DNA from: Acholeplasmataceae bacterium
GTDB taxonomy: Bacteria > Bacillota_I > Bacilli_A > Acholeplasmatales > Acholeplasmataceae
Length of the DNA: 32,200 nt
Direction of reading: 5' to 3'
Assembly: GCA_007692425.1 (NCBI GenBank)
Contig: RECG01000028.1
Location: 1 to 32,200 of the forward strand
The translations under genes were made by a program, and so were the position numbers. Below the pieces are notes generated by a model. The model was not told the DNA's origin. It searched no databases and saw only the letters and a list, made by a program, of their open reading frames with translations. Shown here one piece after another: positions 18,468 to 26,710 of this stretch. Each line of letters opens with the position of its first letter. Within the stretch, counting starts at the first letter, position 1.

Positions 18468-19373
18468 ATGGACGCCATCATACGTGTTGAAAACCTGGTC
18501 AAGCATTATGGCGCGATCAAGGCGGTCAATGATGTGTCATTTGCCGTGAAGAGAGGCAGTCTCTTTGCCTTTCTCGGTCCCAATGGGGCAGGTAAATCGA
18601 CGACCATCAATGTCATGACGACCGTGCTTCAAGCCAACAGCGGCCAGGTGTTTCTCAATGACCAGACAGATGCCGGTTATATACGCAACAAAATCGGTGT
18701 CGTCTTCCAGGGCAATGTTTTAGATGAGGACCTGACGGTCAAGGAAAACCTCATCTTGCGAGGTGCGCTTTATCTGCCTGACAAAGCAAAGGTCAAAGCC
18801 CGTTACGAGGAGCTTGCCGATTTTTTGAATCTGCATGATTTTGCCAACCAACGCTTTAGAACCTTGTCGGGCGGACAAAAAAGAAGAGCGGAAATCGCCA
18901 GAGCGCTGTTTTCCAATCCTGAAGTATTGCTTTTAGACGAACCAACGACCGGTCTTGATCCGGAAACCAGACAAATTGTCTGGCAAGTGATTGAGACACT
19001 CAGGCAACGAGAACATCTGACCATCTTCCTGACCACACATTACATGGAAGAAGCGGCCAACGCCGACCACGTGGTCATCATCAACAAGGGCCGGATCGTG
19101 ACCCAAGGCACCCCGGCATCATTAAAAGCCCAATATAGCCATGACCGTTTGAAGGTTGTTCCGAAAGACAAAGGCCTTCTTGTCGAGTCATTGGTAAAGT
19201 TGAAACGCGATCATCAAAAAGTCGCTGATCAATACATCATAATGGTCAAGGATGCCGATGACGCGATTGACCTGATTGAAACCTTTAAAGACAACATCAG
19301 ACAGTTCGAAGTCATCAAAGGCACGATGGATGATGTTTTCATCAACGTGATTGGTGGTGAGCATCATGTTTGA
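18468..19373 (+). CDS. ABC-2 type exporter ATPase (DrrA-like)
   Basis: A 301-residue ATP-binding subunit with Walker A GPNGAGKST at residues 37-45, the Q-loop in VVFQGNVLDEDLTV, signature LSGGQKRR, Walker B VLLLDEPTTGLDP and a switch His in LTTHYMEEA. The C-terminal extension of about 80 residues after residue 220 is typical of the DrrA/CcmA group that powers ABC-2 exporters of drugs, lipids or polysaccharides. TAAGGAG precedes the chosen ATG. It overlaps the permease gene by 8 bases. No substrate can be named from the sequence. Confidence 0.9.
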   Translation: MDAIIRVENLVKHYGAIKAVNDVSFAVKRGSLFAFLGPNGAGKSTTINVMTTVLQANSGQVFLNDQTDAGYIRNKIGVVFQGNVLDEDLTVKENLILRGALYLPDKAKVKARYEELADFLNLHDFANQRFRTLSGGQKRRAEIARALFSNPEVLLLDEPTTGLDPETRQIVWQVIETLRQREHLTIFLTTHYMEEAANADHVVIINKGRIVTQGTPASLKAQYSHDRLKVVPKDKGLLVESLVKLKRDHQKVADQYIIMVKDADDAIDLIETFKDNIRQFEVIKGTMDDVFINVIGGEHHV

Positions 19374-20247
19374 AATCACCGCCTTGACCAAACGTCACAT
19401 GCTCCGCTTCCTGCGAGACCGCTCCGCCGTCTTCACCTCGCTCTTGAGCGTGTTAATCCTGTTGACGCTTTATTTCTTGTTCATCGGGCGCTCATACATC
19501 AGCGACCCGAGCATGGATGCCTTCACCGATGGTTTTAAAACCTATCTGGTCGTCGGTGTCCTGATGGGTGGTGTGTTGGTCGTCAACACCTTGTCTTTGT
19601 CGCTCGGCATGATGGGCAACATCGTCCTTGACCTCGAACAAGACCGGTTGGATGCGTTTCTAGTCACGCCTGTCAAGCGCTACAAGATCATCGTCAGTTA
19701 TTTTTTGGCTGCCATCCTGGTCTCAGCCGTCCTGACCCTTGTCATGTGGGGATTGACCATTCTTTACGTCGGCATCTTCGCCGGTTATTGGTATGCATTC
19801 AGAACGATTGTGGTGACATCGCTTTTGGTCGTGTTCTTCACCTTCATTTCCTGTTCGTTCATGATTTTACTGACCACGGTGCTCAAATCAGTCAATGCCT
19901 ATGGTACCCTGGCTGGCGTGCTCGGCACCTTGGTAGGCTTCATTGCCGGTATTTACATGCCCTTGTACGTACTTGGCACGGCCATGACACAGGTGTCTTC
20001 ATTGTTACCTTTCACACACATGACCATTCTTTTGCGAGGCGTGTTGCTCGAACATCCTTATGAACTTTTGAACACGATGTTACCACCGGAGGCGGTCGCC
20101 AGCATCCAGCTCTTTTATGGCACCAACGAGATCGGCCTGATGGGGATGAATTTGTCGATGTTCTGGATGATGGTGATTGCGGCCGTGCTTGCCTTGCTTA
20201 GCTTGTTTGTCAGTTATCGACGGATGACACGGAAGGTCAATCGCTAA
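19366..20247 (+). CDS. ABC-2 type exporter permease (DrrB-like)
   Basis: A 293-residue integral membrane protein with about six hydrophobic segments: one near residues 25-45, four between about 55 and 210, and the last near 262-285. This is the ABC-2 membrane family layout. LDLEQDRLDAFLVTPVKRYKI in the second cytoplasmic region is the coupling-helix motif of DrrB/NodJ-type permeases. The ATG at 19366 overlaps the end of the ATPase gene by 8 bases, with GGTGGTGAG as ribosome site. The pair forms a homodimeric or 2+2 exporter. A strong terminator follows 20 bases after the stop. Confidence 0.88.
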   Translation: MFEITALTKRHMLRFLRDRSAVFTSLLSVLILLTLYFLFIGRSYISDPSMDAFTDGFKTYLVVGVLMGGVLVVNTLSLSLGMMGNIVLDLEQDRLDAFLVTPVKRYKIIVSYFLAAILVSAVLTLVMWGLTILYVGIFAGYWYAFRTIVVTSLLVVFFTFISCSFMILLTTVLKSVNAYGTLAGVLGTLVGFIAGIYMPLYVLGTAMTQVSSLLPFTHMTILLRGVLLEHPYELLNTMLPPEAVASIQLFYGTNEIGLMGMNLSMFWMMVIAAVLALLSLFVSYRRMTRKVNR

Positions 20248-20267
20248 GTCATGAGTTCATCATCAGG

Positions 20268-20291
20268 ACACTCGCTTCGGCGGGTGTTTTT
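20268..20291 (+). terminator. intrinsic terminator after the ABC-2 exporter genes
   Basis: ACACTCGC (20268-20275) and GCGGGTGT (20280-20287) form a stem with a TTCG tetraloop, followed by TTTT. It separates the exporter from the pst operon. Confidence 0.88.
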
Positions 20292-20295
20292 GCTA

Positions 20296-20350
20296 TTTAC
20301 AAAGTCTTTACCTCTTGTTGCTTTTTTCATTACGCGTCATCCGTTACAAT
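20296..20350 (+). promoter_or_regulatory. candidate Pho box and pst promoter
   Basis: Four hexamers recur exactly every 11 bases: TTTACA (20296), TTTACC (20307), TTGCTT (20318) and ATTACG (20329). The -10 TACAAT is at 20345-20350. Direct repeats of TT(A/C/T)ACA-like hexamers with about 11-bp period are the PhoP-binding arrangement known in Bacillus. The third and fourth copies are degenerate. The -35 position is poor (TTTTTT), which fits a promoter that needs an activator. Confidence 0.5.
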
Positions 20351-20383
20351 GAGCGTGGACAAAACAAAGAAGGAGATTTTAAA

Positions 20384-22210
20384 ATGTTAAAGAAAATAGG
20401 TTTGATCATGTTGTTGATCATGATGTTCACGCTTGTCGCCTGTGTAGGCGGCGATGATGCAAATGGTGACGATTTTGACCGTAACGCCACCATCAAGGTT
20501 TACACCCGTGATACCTCCTCCGGTACCCGGGACGGCTTCATGAACGGTATCGGCTTTCCCGAAGCACGTAATAATGATGCCGTCCTGGCACCGGGCTTTG
20601 TCGTGGCCGGCAATCTTGAACAGGTCGGTGCGGTTCAAAACGATCCATACGCCATTGGTTATGTCTCGCTTTCAACCTTGAACACAGCCTTGTTTAACGG
20701 TCTGTCGTATGATACGGTCGAACCGACAGAAGCGAATGTGTTGAGCGGAGATTACAAGTTGTCGCGCCGTTTCAACTATATGTTACGCGATGATTACAGT
20801 GTCTATGGTGCTGATGCAGACGCGTACGAAGCCATCTCACTGGCCTTTGTCGCCTACATGAATTCGACCGAAGGTCTTGCCCAGATCGCCCAGGCAGGCG
20901 GCATTGTCGATGTCAACGCCGGTCAGCCTTGGGAAGACATCCGGGTCGAGCATCCGGTTTGCCAGCTTGACAATTCCGGCCTGACCTTCAAAATCGGTGG
21001 CTCGGACTCGGTTGAAAGGATTGCGACCACGATCTCACCTGATTTCTCCGCCAAGTGCGGTAACGTCGTGCCCGAACACAACCACACCGGTTCAAGCAAC
21101 GCCTTCCGTGGTACGAACGGTGATGCCAGCGGGATCGGCGACGCGCTTTCCATCATGGTCGGCTTCTCCTCACGCGAATTCACACCAAGCGAATTGTCAC
21201 CGAACCGGATCACCGGTATCGTTGCGATTGACGCGATCGTGGCAATCACTCACAAGGACAATCCCTTGAGAAGTGTCTCCGGTTATGATCTCAGACAGAT
21301 ATACAGTGGCGCGATCACCCGTTGGGGCGACCTGGTCTCCAGACAGGATTTCAATGGCGCCATCAAGGTTTATACCCGTGACACCTCTTCAGGCACCCGT
21401 GACGGATTCTTCAATGGCATTGGCTTCTCCGCCGCCCGCAACAACGACGCCGTTCTGGCCCCAGGCTTTATCGTAGCCGGTAATCTTGAACAGGTCGGTG
21501 CGGTCCAAAATGATCCATATGCCATCGGTTATGTCTCACTTTCAACTTTGAATACAGCCTTGTTCAAAGGTCTTTACTTCGAAGGTGTCGCACCAACTGA
21601 AGAAAACGTCTTAAGCGGTGCTTACCAGCTCTCCCGTCGTTTCAATTACATGCTTCGTGACGACTACAGTGTCTATGGGGCGGATGCCGCCGCATACGAA
21701 GCCATCTCGCTCGCTTTCGTGGCCTATATGAATTCAACCGAAGGGCTTGCCCAGATCGCCCAGGCGGGCGGCATCGTTGATTTGACATCCGGCCAACCTT
21801 GGGAAACTGTCCGTCTTGATCATCCGATCTGCCAGCTGGACAACTCAAGTCTGACCTTCAAGATCGGCGGCTCGGACTCGGTTGAAAAGATCGCGACCAC
21901 GATCTCACCTGATTTTTCCGCCAAGTGCGGTAACGTCGTGCCCGAACACAACCACACCGGTTCGAGCAACGCTTTCCGTGGCACGAACGGTGATGCCAGT
22001 GGCATTGGCGACGCGCTTTCGATCATGGTCGGTTTCTCCTCACGCGAATTCACACCAAGCGAACTCACGCCTGACCGGATCACCGGTGTTGTCGCGATTG
22101 ACGCGATTGTCGCCATCGTCCACAAGGACAATCCTTACATCAGTGTGACTGCTTATGTCCTGACCCGCATCTACAAAGGTGAAGTCACCAATTGGAGCGA
22201 CTTGTCCTAA
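20384..22210 (+). CDS. pstS: phosphate-binding lipoprotein PstS, double-length with permuted tandem halves
   Basis: PstS is the extracellular phosphate receptor of the PstSCAB importer. The lipobox is LVAC with Cys20. The mature protein is 608 residues in precursor length, about twice the usual PstS. It consists of two units of about 285 residues, starting at residues 36 and 326, that are about 85% identical. Each unit begins with the half that is normally C-terminal (IKVYTRDTSSGTRDGF, later DPYAIGYVSLSTL). It ends with the half that is normally N-terminal (KIGGSDSVE, HTGSSNAF, FSSREFTPSEL, IDAIVAI.HKDNP). The order is therefore C-N-C-N. Only residues about 200-488 form a canonical N-then-C PstS. 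Both phosphate-contact motifs, GSDSV and SSGTR, occur twice. I chose the ATG at 20384 because AGAAGGAG precedes it and it gives a clean signal peptide. Confidence 0.93.
   Translation: MLKKIGLIMLLIMMFTLVACVGGDDANGDDFDRNATIKVYTRDTSSGTRDGFMNGIGFPEARNNDAVLAPGFVVAGNLEQVGAVQNDPYAIGYVSLSTLNTALFNGLSYDTVEPTEANVLSGDYKLSRRFNYMLRDDYSVYGADADAYEAISLAFVAYMNSTEGLAQIAQAGGIVDVNAGQPWEDIRVEHPVCQLDNSGLTFKIGGSDSVERIATTISPDFSAKCGNVVPEHNHTGSSNAFRGTNGDASGIGDALSIMVGFSSREFTPSELSPNRITGIVAIDAIVAITHKDNPLRSVSGYDLRQIYSGAITRWGDLVSRQDFNGAIKVYTRDTSSGTRDGFFNGIGFSAARNNDAVLAPGFIVAGNLEQVGAVQNDPYAIGYVSLSTLNTALFKGLYFEGVAPTEENVLSGAYQLSRRFNYMLRDDYSVYGADAAAYEAISLAFVAYMNSTEGLAQIAQAGGIVDLTSGQPWETVRLDHPICQLDNSSLTFKIGGSDSVEKIATTISPDFSAKCGNVVPEHNHTGSSNAFRGTNGDASGIGDALSIMVGFSSREFTPSELTPDRITGVVAIDAIVAIVHKDNPYISVTAYVLTRIYKGEVTNWSDLS
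20489..22207 (+). repeat. tandem duplication inside pstS (two units of about 870 bases)
   Basis: Unit 1 runs from 20489 to 21358 and unit 2 from 21359 to 22207, in the same frame. The first halves differ at about one base in five over the 165 bases I compared, mostly at third codon positions. The second halves are more than nine-tenths identical over their first 220 bases (20981 onward against 21851 onward). The many silent differences show an old duplication kept by selection, not a recent copy. Confidence 0.9.
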
Positions 22211-22255
22211 AAGAGGTTCACATGATTCATGGTTTGATGAGATTCATATCACAGG

Positions 22256-22289
22256 GTGGAAACACTAGTCATCTGATTAGTGTTTTCAC
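22256..22289 (+). promoter_or_regulatory. stable intercistronic hairpin between pstS and pstC
   Basis: GTGGAAACACTA (22256-22267) pairs with TAGTGTTTTCAC (22278-22289) and the stem continues three more pairs to a 4-base loop. No T-run follows. It is more likely a stability or processing element, or a weak attenuator, keeping receptor mRNA above permease mRNA as is common in pst operons. Confidence 0.6.
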
Positions 22290-22309
22290 TGTCAAGAAAG
22301 GATAGGCCC

Positions 22310-23293
22310 ATGAACAGCATCCGAACGTATGTCACCCCGGCCAACATTCGACATAAAAACCGCACCGACAAGCTATTCAAAGCCGCCTTTTTGTCGAGTT
22401 CGCTGTTATCGGCATCGTTCATTGTCATGATTGTGCTGTTCATCGCTTTCAAAGGCGTCAGTCCGTTCATCCGTCAGTACGAAGGATATAATAACTTGTT
22501 CGGAACCGTGATTTTGCCACCGGTCAATCCGATCCGTTTTCTGACAGGCATGCAATGGTTGGACGGACCTCTCCTCAATACATCAGGTTACGCAATCGGC
22601 TATGCAATCGTCAATACGCTGATCGCGGTTTTCCTTGCCATCATGCTGGTAGTGCCGATTGCAGTGCTGACAGCCCTTTTTATCGCCAAGGTCGCTCCCA
22701 AGCCGGTGTCGAAAGTGATGCGGACGGTTGTCGAATTGTTGGCGGCCATCCCATCGATTGTCTATGGTGTCTTCGGCCTGGGCATCATCACGAAAATCAC
22801 CATCGCCACCGCCGGTGTCTTCAATGTCCAGACAGCAGCAGGCTTGTCGCTGATGAGCACGGTGCTGGTCCTTGCCATCATGATCCTGCCGACGATTACC
22901 GCGATTTCAGAAACATCCATCCGTTCGGTCGATTCCACCATCATCGAGGGCTCGCTCGCCCTGGGCGCATCCGAGATGCAAACGTACTACAAGGTCGTGC
23001 TCACATCAGCCAAAAGCGGCATATTTGCCGGAATCATCCTTGGTGTGGGACGCGCCCTTGGCGAGGCCACCGCGGTTGCCATGGTCTCAGGCAATGCCTT
23101 TTCAGGTATCCAGACCAGTCTCTTCGGCACGACCGCGACCCTGACATCACGCATGCTGCTTGGTCTCAAGGATACGACCGGACTGGATTATGATATCCGC
23201 TTTTCGGTCGGCTTGGTCTTGATGGCTGTCATCTTGATCACCAATTTCACCTTGCGGGCAATCATGCGAAAGGTAGGGAATCTCGATGCGTAA
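22310..23293 (+). CDS. pstC: phosphate ABC transporter permease PstC
   Basis: One of the two membrane subunits of the high-affinity phosphate importer. The 327-residue protein has a hydrophobic helix at about 25-48, an external loop with NPIRFLTGMQW, and five further helices. The PstC motifs VELLAAIPSIVYGVFGLG and the coupling loop EGSLALGASEMQTYYKVVLTSA are clear, followed by GIILGVGRALGEATAVAMVSGN, which includes the conserved RALGE. The ATG at 22310 is preceded by AAAGGA. An upstream in-frame ATG at 22280 lies in the hairpin region and is rejected. The gene overlaps pstA by 8 bases. Confidence 0.95.
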   Translation: MNSIRTYVTPANIRHKNRTDKLFKAAFLSSSLLSASFIVMIVLFIAFKGVSPFIRQYEGYNNLFGTVILPPVNPIRFLTGMQWLDGPLLNTSGYAIGYAIVNTLIAVFLAIMLVVPIAVLTALFIAKVAPKPVSKVMRTVVELLAAIPSIVYGVFGLGIITKITIATAGVFNVQTAAGLSLMSTVLVLAIMILPTITAISETSIRSVDSTIIEGSLALGASEMQTYYKVVLTSAKSGIFAGIILGVGRALGEATAVAMVSGNAFSGIQTSLFGTTATLTSRMLLGLKDTTGLDYDIRFSVGLVLMAVILITNFTLRAIMRKVGNLDA

Positions 23294-24494
23294 GAGACGA
23301 AGCATCTGGCGTGAACGCATCGCCAAAGGATGGGTCTATGCCCTGGGCAGCATCGGCATCTTCATCCTTGGTGCCATCATCTATTATGTCACGACGACCG
23401 GCTTGCATCTGGTCTCGTGGGATATGATTACAGGCGATTCAAGGTCGCTGAACACCGATGTGTCGGTCTTAGTGGAACCTGGTTATTACGAGCCATCATC
23501 ATTGGATGAAGATTGGTATTACTCATATGCCTGGGGCATCGCCATCAAGGACGATGTCGACCGTGAAGGCAATCCGGTTGTCCGTGTCGTTTACATCCAT
23601 CCGGATTCACCGTTGCTGGCCGCCAATGACAACAACAACCGTGATGAGGAAGGCAATCCGATGATTGTCGCAGTCAGGACCGGAACGGTCATCCAGAAAG
23701 TCTTTTTCGAAGGTGGCAAATTATCCCTCATGCGCTCCGGCGCTGAGTCGATGCATGACAGTTTTGAAAATGCCGTCCAGATCAGGGAAATGACCGTCCA
23801 GATCCGAGGCGGAGGCATCAGGGGATCGTTGATCACGACCTTGTGGATGATCGCCCTGACTTTGATGATGGCCATTCCGATCGGTGTCTCGACCGCGGTC
23901 TATCTCAATGAGTTCGCCAAGAAAAACAAAATCACCAACACCATCCGTACCATGGTTGACCTCTTGACCGGTGTGCCCTCCATCATTTATGGCATGCTCG
24001 GTGCCGCGGTCTTCATCCCCCTTCTGAACAACACGGTCAACACCTCGGGAGGATCCGTGCTCTCAGGCGCACTCACCCTGACCGTCATCTTGTTGCCGGT
24101 CATCATCAAAAACACGGAAGAAGCGCTCAAGGTCATCAGTGACGATCTCAGAAAAGGATCACTTGCACTCGGTGCGAACCAAACCCAGACCTTGTTCAAA
24201 GTCGTGCTCCCTAATGCCATTCCGGGGGTGTTGACCGGTGTGTTGCTGGGCATCGGACGCATCATCGGTGAATCAGCGGCCCTCATCTTCGCCGTCGGTG
24301 CCGCCATCAAGGACCAGATCATCCTGACCGAAAGGTCGACCACGCTGGCGGTCCATATTTGGACCGTGATGGGCGGCGAGAAACCCAATTTCGAACTGGC
24401 TGCCGCCATTTCCATCATCATTCTCATCGTTGTCTTTATCATCAACTTCATCGTCAAGCTCATTGCTAGAAATCTCAACAAGGTATGGATTTAG
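23286..24494 (+). CDS. pstA: phosphate ABC transporter permease PstA with extra extracytoplasmic domain
   Basis: The second Pst membrane subunit has 402 residues, against about 280-300 in the usual family. After the first membrane helix (about 16-38) comes an inserted region at about residues 50-177, which should lie outside the membrane. Within it, residues 83-175 look PDZ-like: WGIAIKDD, VVRVVYIHPDSPL, then VIQKVFFEGG and MTVQIRGGG. The standard PstA core follows, with LTGVPSIIYGMLGAAVF, KGSLALGANQTQTLFKVVLPNA and GIGRIIGESAALIFAVGAA. The gene starts 8 bases inside pstC. Its stop overlaps the AGGAGG of pstB, so expression of the three is tightly linked. The PDZ assignment is by eye from the pattern and is not certain. 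Confidence 0.93.
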   Translation: MRKRRSIWRERIAKGWVYALGSIGIFILGAIIYYVTTTGLHLVSWDMITGDSRSLNTDVSVLVEPGYYEPSSLDEDWYYSYAWGIAIKDDVDREGNPVVRVVYIHPDSPLLAANDNNNRDEEGNPMIVAVRTGTVIQKVFFEGGKLSLMRSGAESMHDSFENAVQIREMTVQIRGGGIRGSLITTLWMIALTLMMAIPIGVSTAVYLNEFAKKNKITNTIRTMVDLLTGVPSIIYGMLGAAVFIPLLNNTVNTSGGSVLSGALTLTVILLPVIIKNTEEALKVISDDLRKGSLALGANQTQTLFKVVLPNAIPGVLTGVLLGIGRIIGESAALIFAVGAAIKDQIILTERSTTLAVHIWTVMGGEKPNFELAAAISIIILIVVFIINFIVKLIARNLNKVWI

Positions 24495-24503
24495 GAGGTC
24501 ATG

Positions 24504-25271
24504 ATGAACACAAAAAACAACGCCATCTTCAAAATGGATGATATCAACCTGCATTACGGCTCGTTTCAAGCCATCAAGAACATCAATATGTGCATCGAAC
24601 GCAACAAGGTGACTGCCTTCATCGGACCTTCGGGCTGTGGCAAGTCTACCTTTTTACGGATCATGAACCGCATGAATGACCTGATTGACGATTGTAAGAT
24701 CAACGGGAAAGTCTGTTTCGAAGGCAAGGACGCCTACGCACCCGATTATGATGTCATCGAACTCAGGACAAAGGTCGGCATGGTCTTTCAAAAACCGAAT
24801 CCGTTTCCAATGAGCATTTATGACAATGTGGCCTATGGTCCCCGTTGTCAAGGCGTCAAAAATAAGACAGTGCTCGACCCTCTGGTCGAAAACGCCCTGC
24901 GTCAAGCCGCCCTTTGGGAAGAGGTCAAAGACCGGCTTAAAAGTTCGGCCATGGCACTCAGCGGCGGTCAGCAACAACGCCTCTGCATCGCCCGTACGAT
25001 CGCCATGGAACCGGAAGTCATCCTCATGGATGAACCTACGTCATCGCTCGATCCGATCGCCACGCAGAAGATTGAAGACCTGATTGTCGAACTCAAACGT
25101 GATTTCACGATCGTCATTGTCACCCACAACATGCAACAAGCCGCCCGTGTCTCTGACATGACCGCCTTTTTCCTGCTTGGCGAACTGGTGGAATTCGGCG
25201 ACACGCGTCTCATGTTTTCCAATCCGAACAATAAAAAGACCGAGGAATATGTGACTGGACGGTTCGGATGA
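24504..25271 (+). CDS. pstB: phosphate ABC transporter ATPase PstB
   Basis: The ATPase of the Pst importer, 255 residues, the normal length. Walker A is GPSGCGKST at residues 41-49. The PstB-specific [22 protein letters not shown] is the Q-loop region, the signature is LSGGQQQR, Walker B is [13 protein letters not shown] and the switch is [13 protein letters not shown]. Two ATGs lie side by side at 24501 and 24504. The second is better spaced (5 bases) from AGGAGG at 24493-24498. It ends the transporter part of the operon, 102 bases before phoU. Confidence 0.97.
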   Translation: MNTKNNAIFKMDDINLHYGSFQAIKNINMCIERNKVTAFIGPSGCGKSTFLRIMNRMNDLIDDCKINGKVCFEGKDAYAPDYDVIELRTKVGMVFQKPNPFPMSIYDNVAYGPRCQGVKNKTVLDPLVENALRQAALWEEVKDRLKSSAMALSGGQQQRLCIARTIAMEPEVILMDEPTSSLDPIATQKIEDLIVELKRDFTIVIVTHNMQQAARVSDMTAFFLLGELVEFGDTRLMFSNPNNKKTEEYVTGRFG

Positions 25272-25313
25272 TGACCGATTAAACCCGAGGCCTGCTGATT
25301 TTCAAGCATTTGA

Positions 25314-25322
25314 TGATAAAAT
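25314..25322 (+). promoter_or_regulatory. candidate internal promoter before phoU
   Basis: TGATAAAAT is an extended -10 about 50 bases before phoU, with no strong -35. It could provide basal expression of phoU-phoP-phoR, independent of the phosphate-controlled promoter. Confidence 0.35.
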
Positions 25323-25373
25323 GAAAGCAACAAGCACAACCACGAGCAAACCCTGATATCCGGAGATGATTCC

Positions 25374-26036
25374 ATGACATTAAGACAAGCGCTTGAACAA
25401 GCGGTTGAAGCACTCAAGACGGCAGTCGTCGCCATGGCTGATATGGCGCTGGCAAATCTTAGAGAAGGTCTCAAGGCATTCAAGACTAACGACCTGGAAC
25501 TGGCACGAAGGGTCATCCAACTCGATGACGAGGTCGACCGCATGGAAGAAGAAATCGCCCGTGATGCATTACGCATCATCTGGCGTGAACAACCCTTGGC
25601 CGGTGATCTGCGCCTGGTGACTGGCATTTTGAAACTGATCACCGATCTGGAACGCATCGGCGATCATGCCAGCGACATCGCCGAGATGACCTTGCATCTT
25701 GAGGACTTGCATAATCCCCGCCTGATGCCGATCACCACCCGCATGGCGGAAGGTGTCGAGGCGATGGTTTTAAAAAGCATCCAGGCACTCATCAAAGTCG
25801 ATCAGACCATCGCCCAATCAGTGATTGATGCCGATGACGAGATCGATCAATTATTCCAAAAGGCGGTCAACAAGATCGCACTTGAATTGAAACAGGACAA
25901 GATTGATCCCAACGAGGCCATCTATGTCCTGATGGTCGCCAAGTATTTCGAACGTGTCGGCGACCATGCCGTCAACATTGCCGAGTGGGTCGTGTTCATG
26001 GTGACGGGCGAGCATAAGCAGACCCCGTTGTTTTAA
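25374..26036 (+). CDS. phoU: phosphate signalling protein PhoU
   Basis: PhoU is a cytoplasmic helical protein that links the state of the Pst transporter to the PhoR kinase and represses the regulon when phosphate is ample. The 220-residue protein shows the two related three-helix bundles of the family. Each carries the metal-binding motif: ERIGDHASDIAE near residues 93-104 and ERVGDHAVNIAEW near 190-202. Both copies of E-R-x-G-D-H are intact. The gene follows pstB and precedes the two-component genes, 11 bases before phoP. Confidence 0.95.
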   Translation: MTLRQALEQAVEALKTAVVAMADMALANLREGLKAFKTNDLELARRVIQLDDEVDRMEEEIARDALRIIWREQPLAGDLRLVTGILKLITDLERIGDHASDIAEMTLHLEDLHNPRLMPITTRMAEGVEAMVLKSIQALIKVDQTIAQSVIDADDEIDQLFQKAVNKIALELKQDKIDPNEAIYVLMVAKYFERVGDHAVNIAEWVVFMVTGEHKQTPLF

Positions 26037-26047
26037 GGAGGATTCAG

Positions 26048-26710
26048 ATGCCACTGATTTATTTTGTCGAAGATGACCAGGCGATCGCCTATATCATTGA
26101 AAAGACCATCGCCAATGCGAACATGACAGGATTGGCTTTTTCCACGGGCGAAGCCTTTTTGGAAACATTCAAGAAAACGAGGCCGGACATGGTCTTGCTT
26201 GACGTCATGCTTCCCGACATGTCCGGCATCGACCTTCTTAAAATCATCAGACGTCGCGATCAAGACATTCCCATCATGATGATTTCTGCTTTGCAAAACG
26301 AGATGGACAAGGTCATTGCCCTGGATGCCGGAGCTGATGACTACATGACGAAACCCTTTGGTGTCCTCGAGCTGACGTCCCGCATTCAAACCAAATTACG
26401 CAAACAAAAAGATGAAAACGTTCATGAACTCGACAACATCATCCTTGACGACCGTAAACACCAATTGCTTGTCGATGGTCGTGAGGTCTACCTGACCAAC
26501 AAGGAGTACGCCATTCTTAGACTGTTGCTCAAACAACAAGGCACCGTGGTGTCAAAAGAAGACATCTTCAAGCATGTCTGGGAAACGGATTTCATCGGCG
26601 AGACCCGGACCCTTGACATGCATATCAAATCACTGAGGGAGAAACTGAACACGCACGCAGCCCATCCGGTCATCAAGACCATCCGCGGTGTCGGTTATCA
26701 AATCGGATGA
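26048..26710 (+). CDS. phoP: OmpR-family response regulator, PhoP/PhoB-like
   Basis: This regulator is expected to bind Pho boxes, probably including the repeats at 20296-20334. The 220-residue protein has a receiver domain with acidic pair Asp9-Asp10, phosphoacceptor Asp52 (LLDVMLPDMSG), Ser80 and Lys102. A winged-helix DNA-binding domain follows from about residue 125 (LTNKEYAILRLLL, GETRTLDMHIKSLREKL, IKTIRGVGYQI). AAGGAGG lies 6 bases before the ATG. The stop overlaps phoR as ATGA. The name rests on position in the pst operon; the sequence alone would only say OmpR family. Confidence 0.9.
   Translation: MPLIYFVEDDQAIAYIIEKTIANANMTGLAFSTGEAFLETFKKTRPDMVLLDVMLPDMSGIDLLKIIRRRDQDIPIMMISALQNEMDKVIALDAGADDYMTKPFGVLELTSRIQTKLRKQKDENVHELDNIILDDRKHQLLVDGREVYLTNKEYAILRLLLKQQGTVVSKEDIFKHVWETDFIGETRTLDMHIKSLREKLNTHAAHPVIKTIRGVGYQIG

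Noticed and set aside
20384-22210. pstS doubling as an assembly artefact or very recent duplication
   Set aside because: The units differ at many silent sites and at about 15% of residues while keeping one open frame, which a misassembly of identical reads would not produce.
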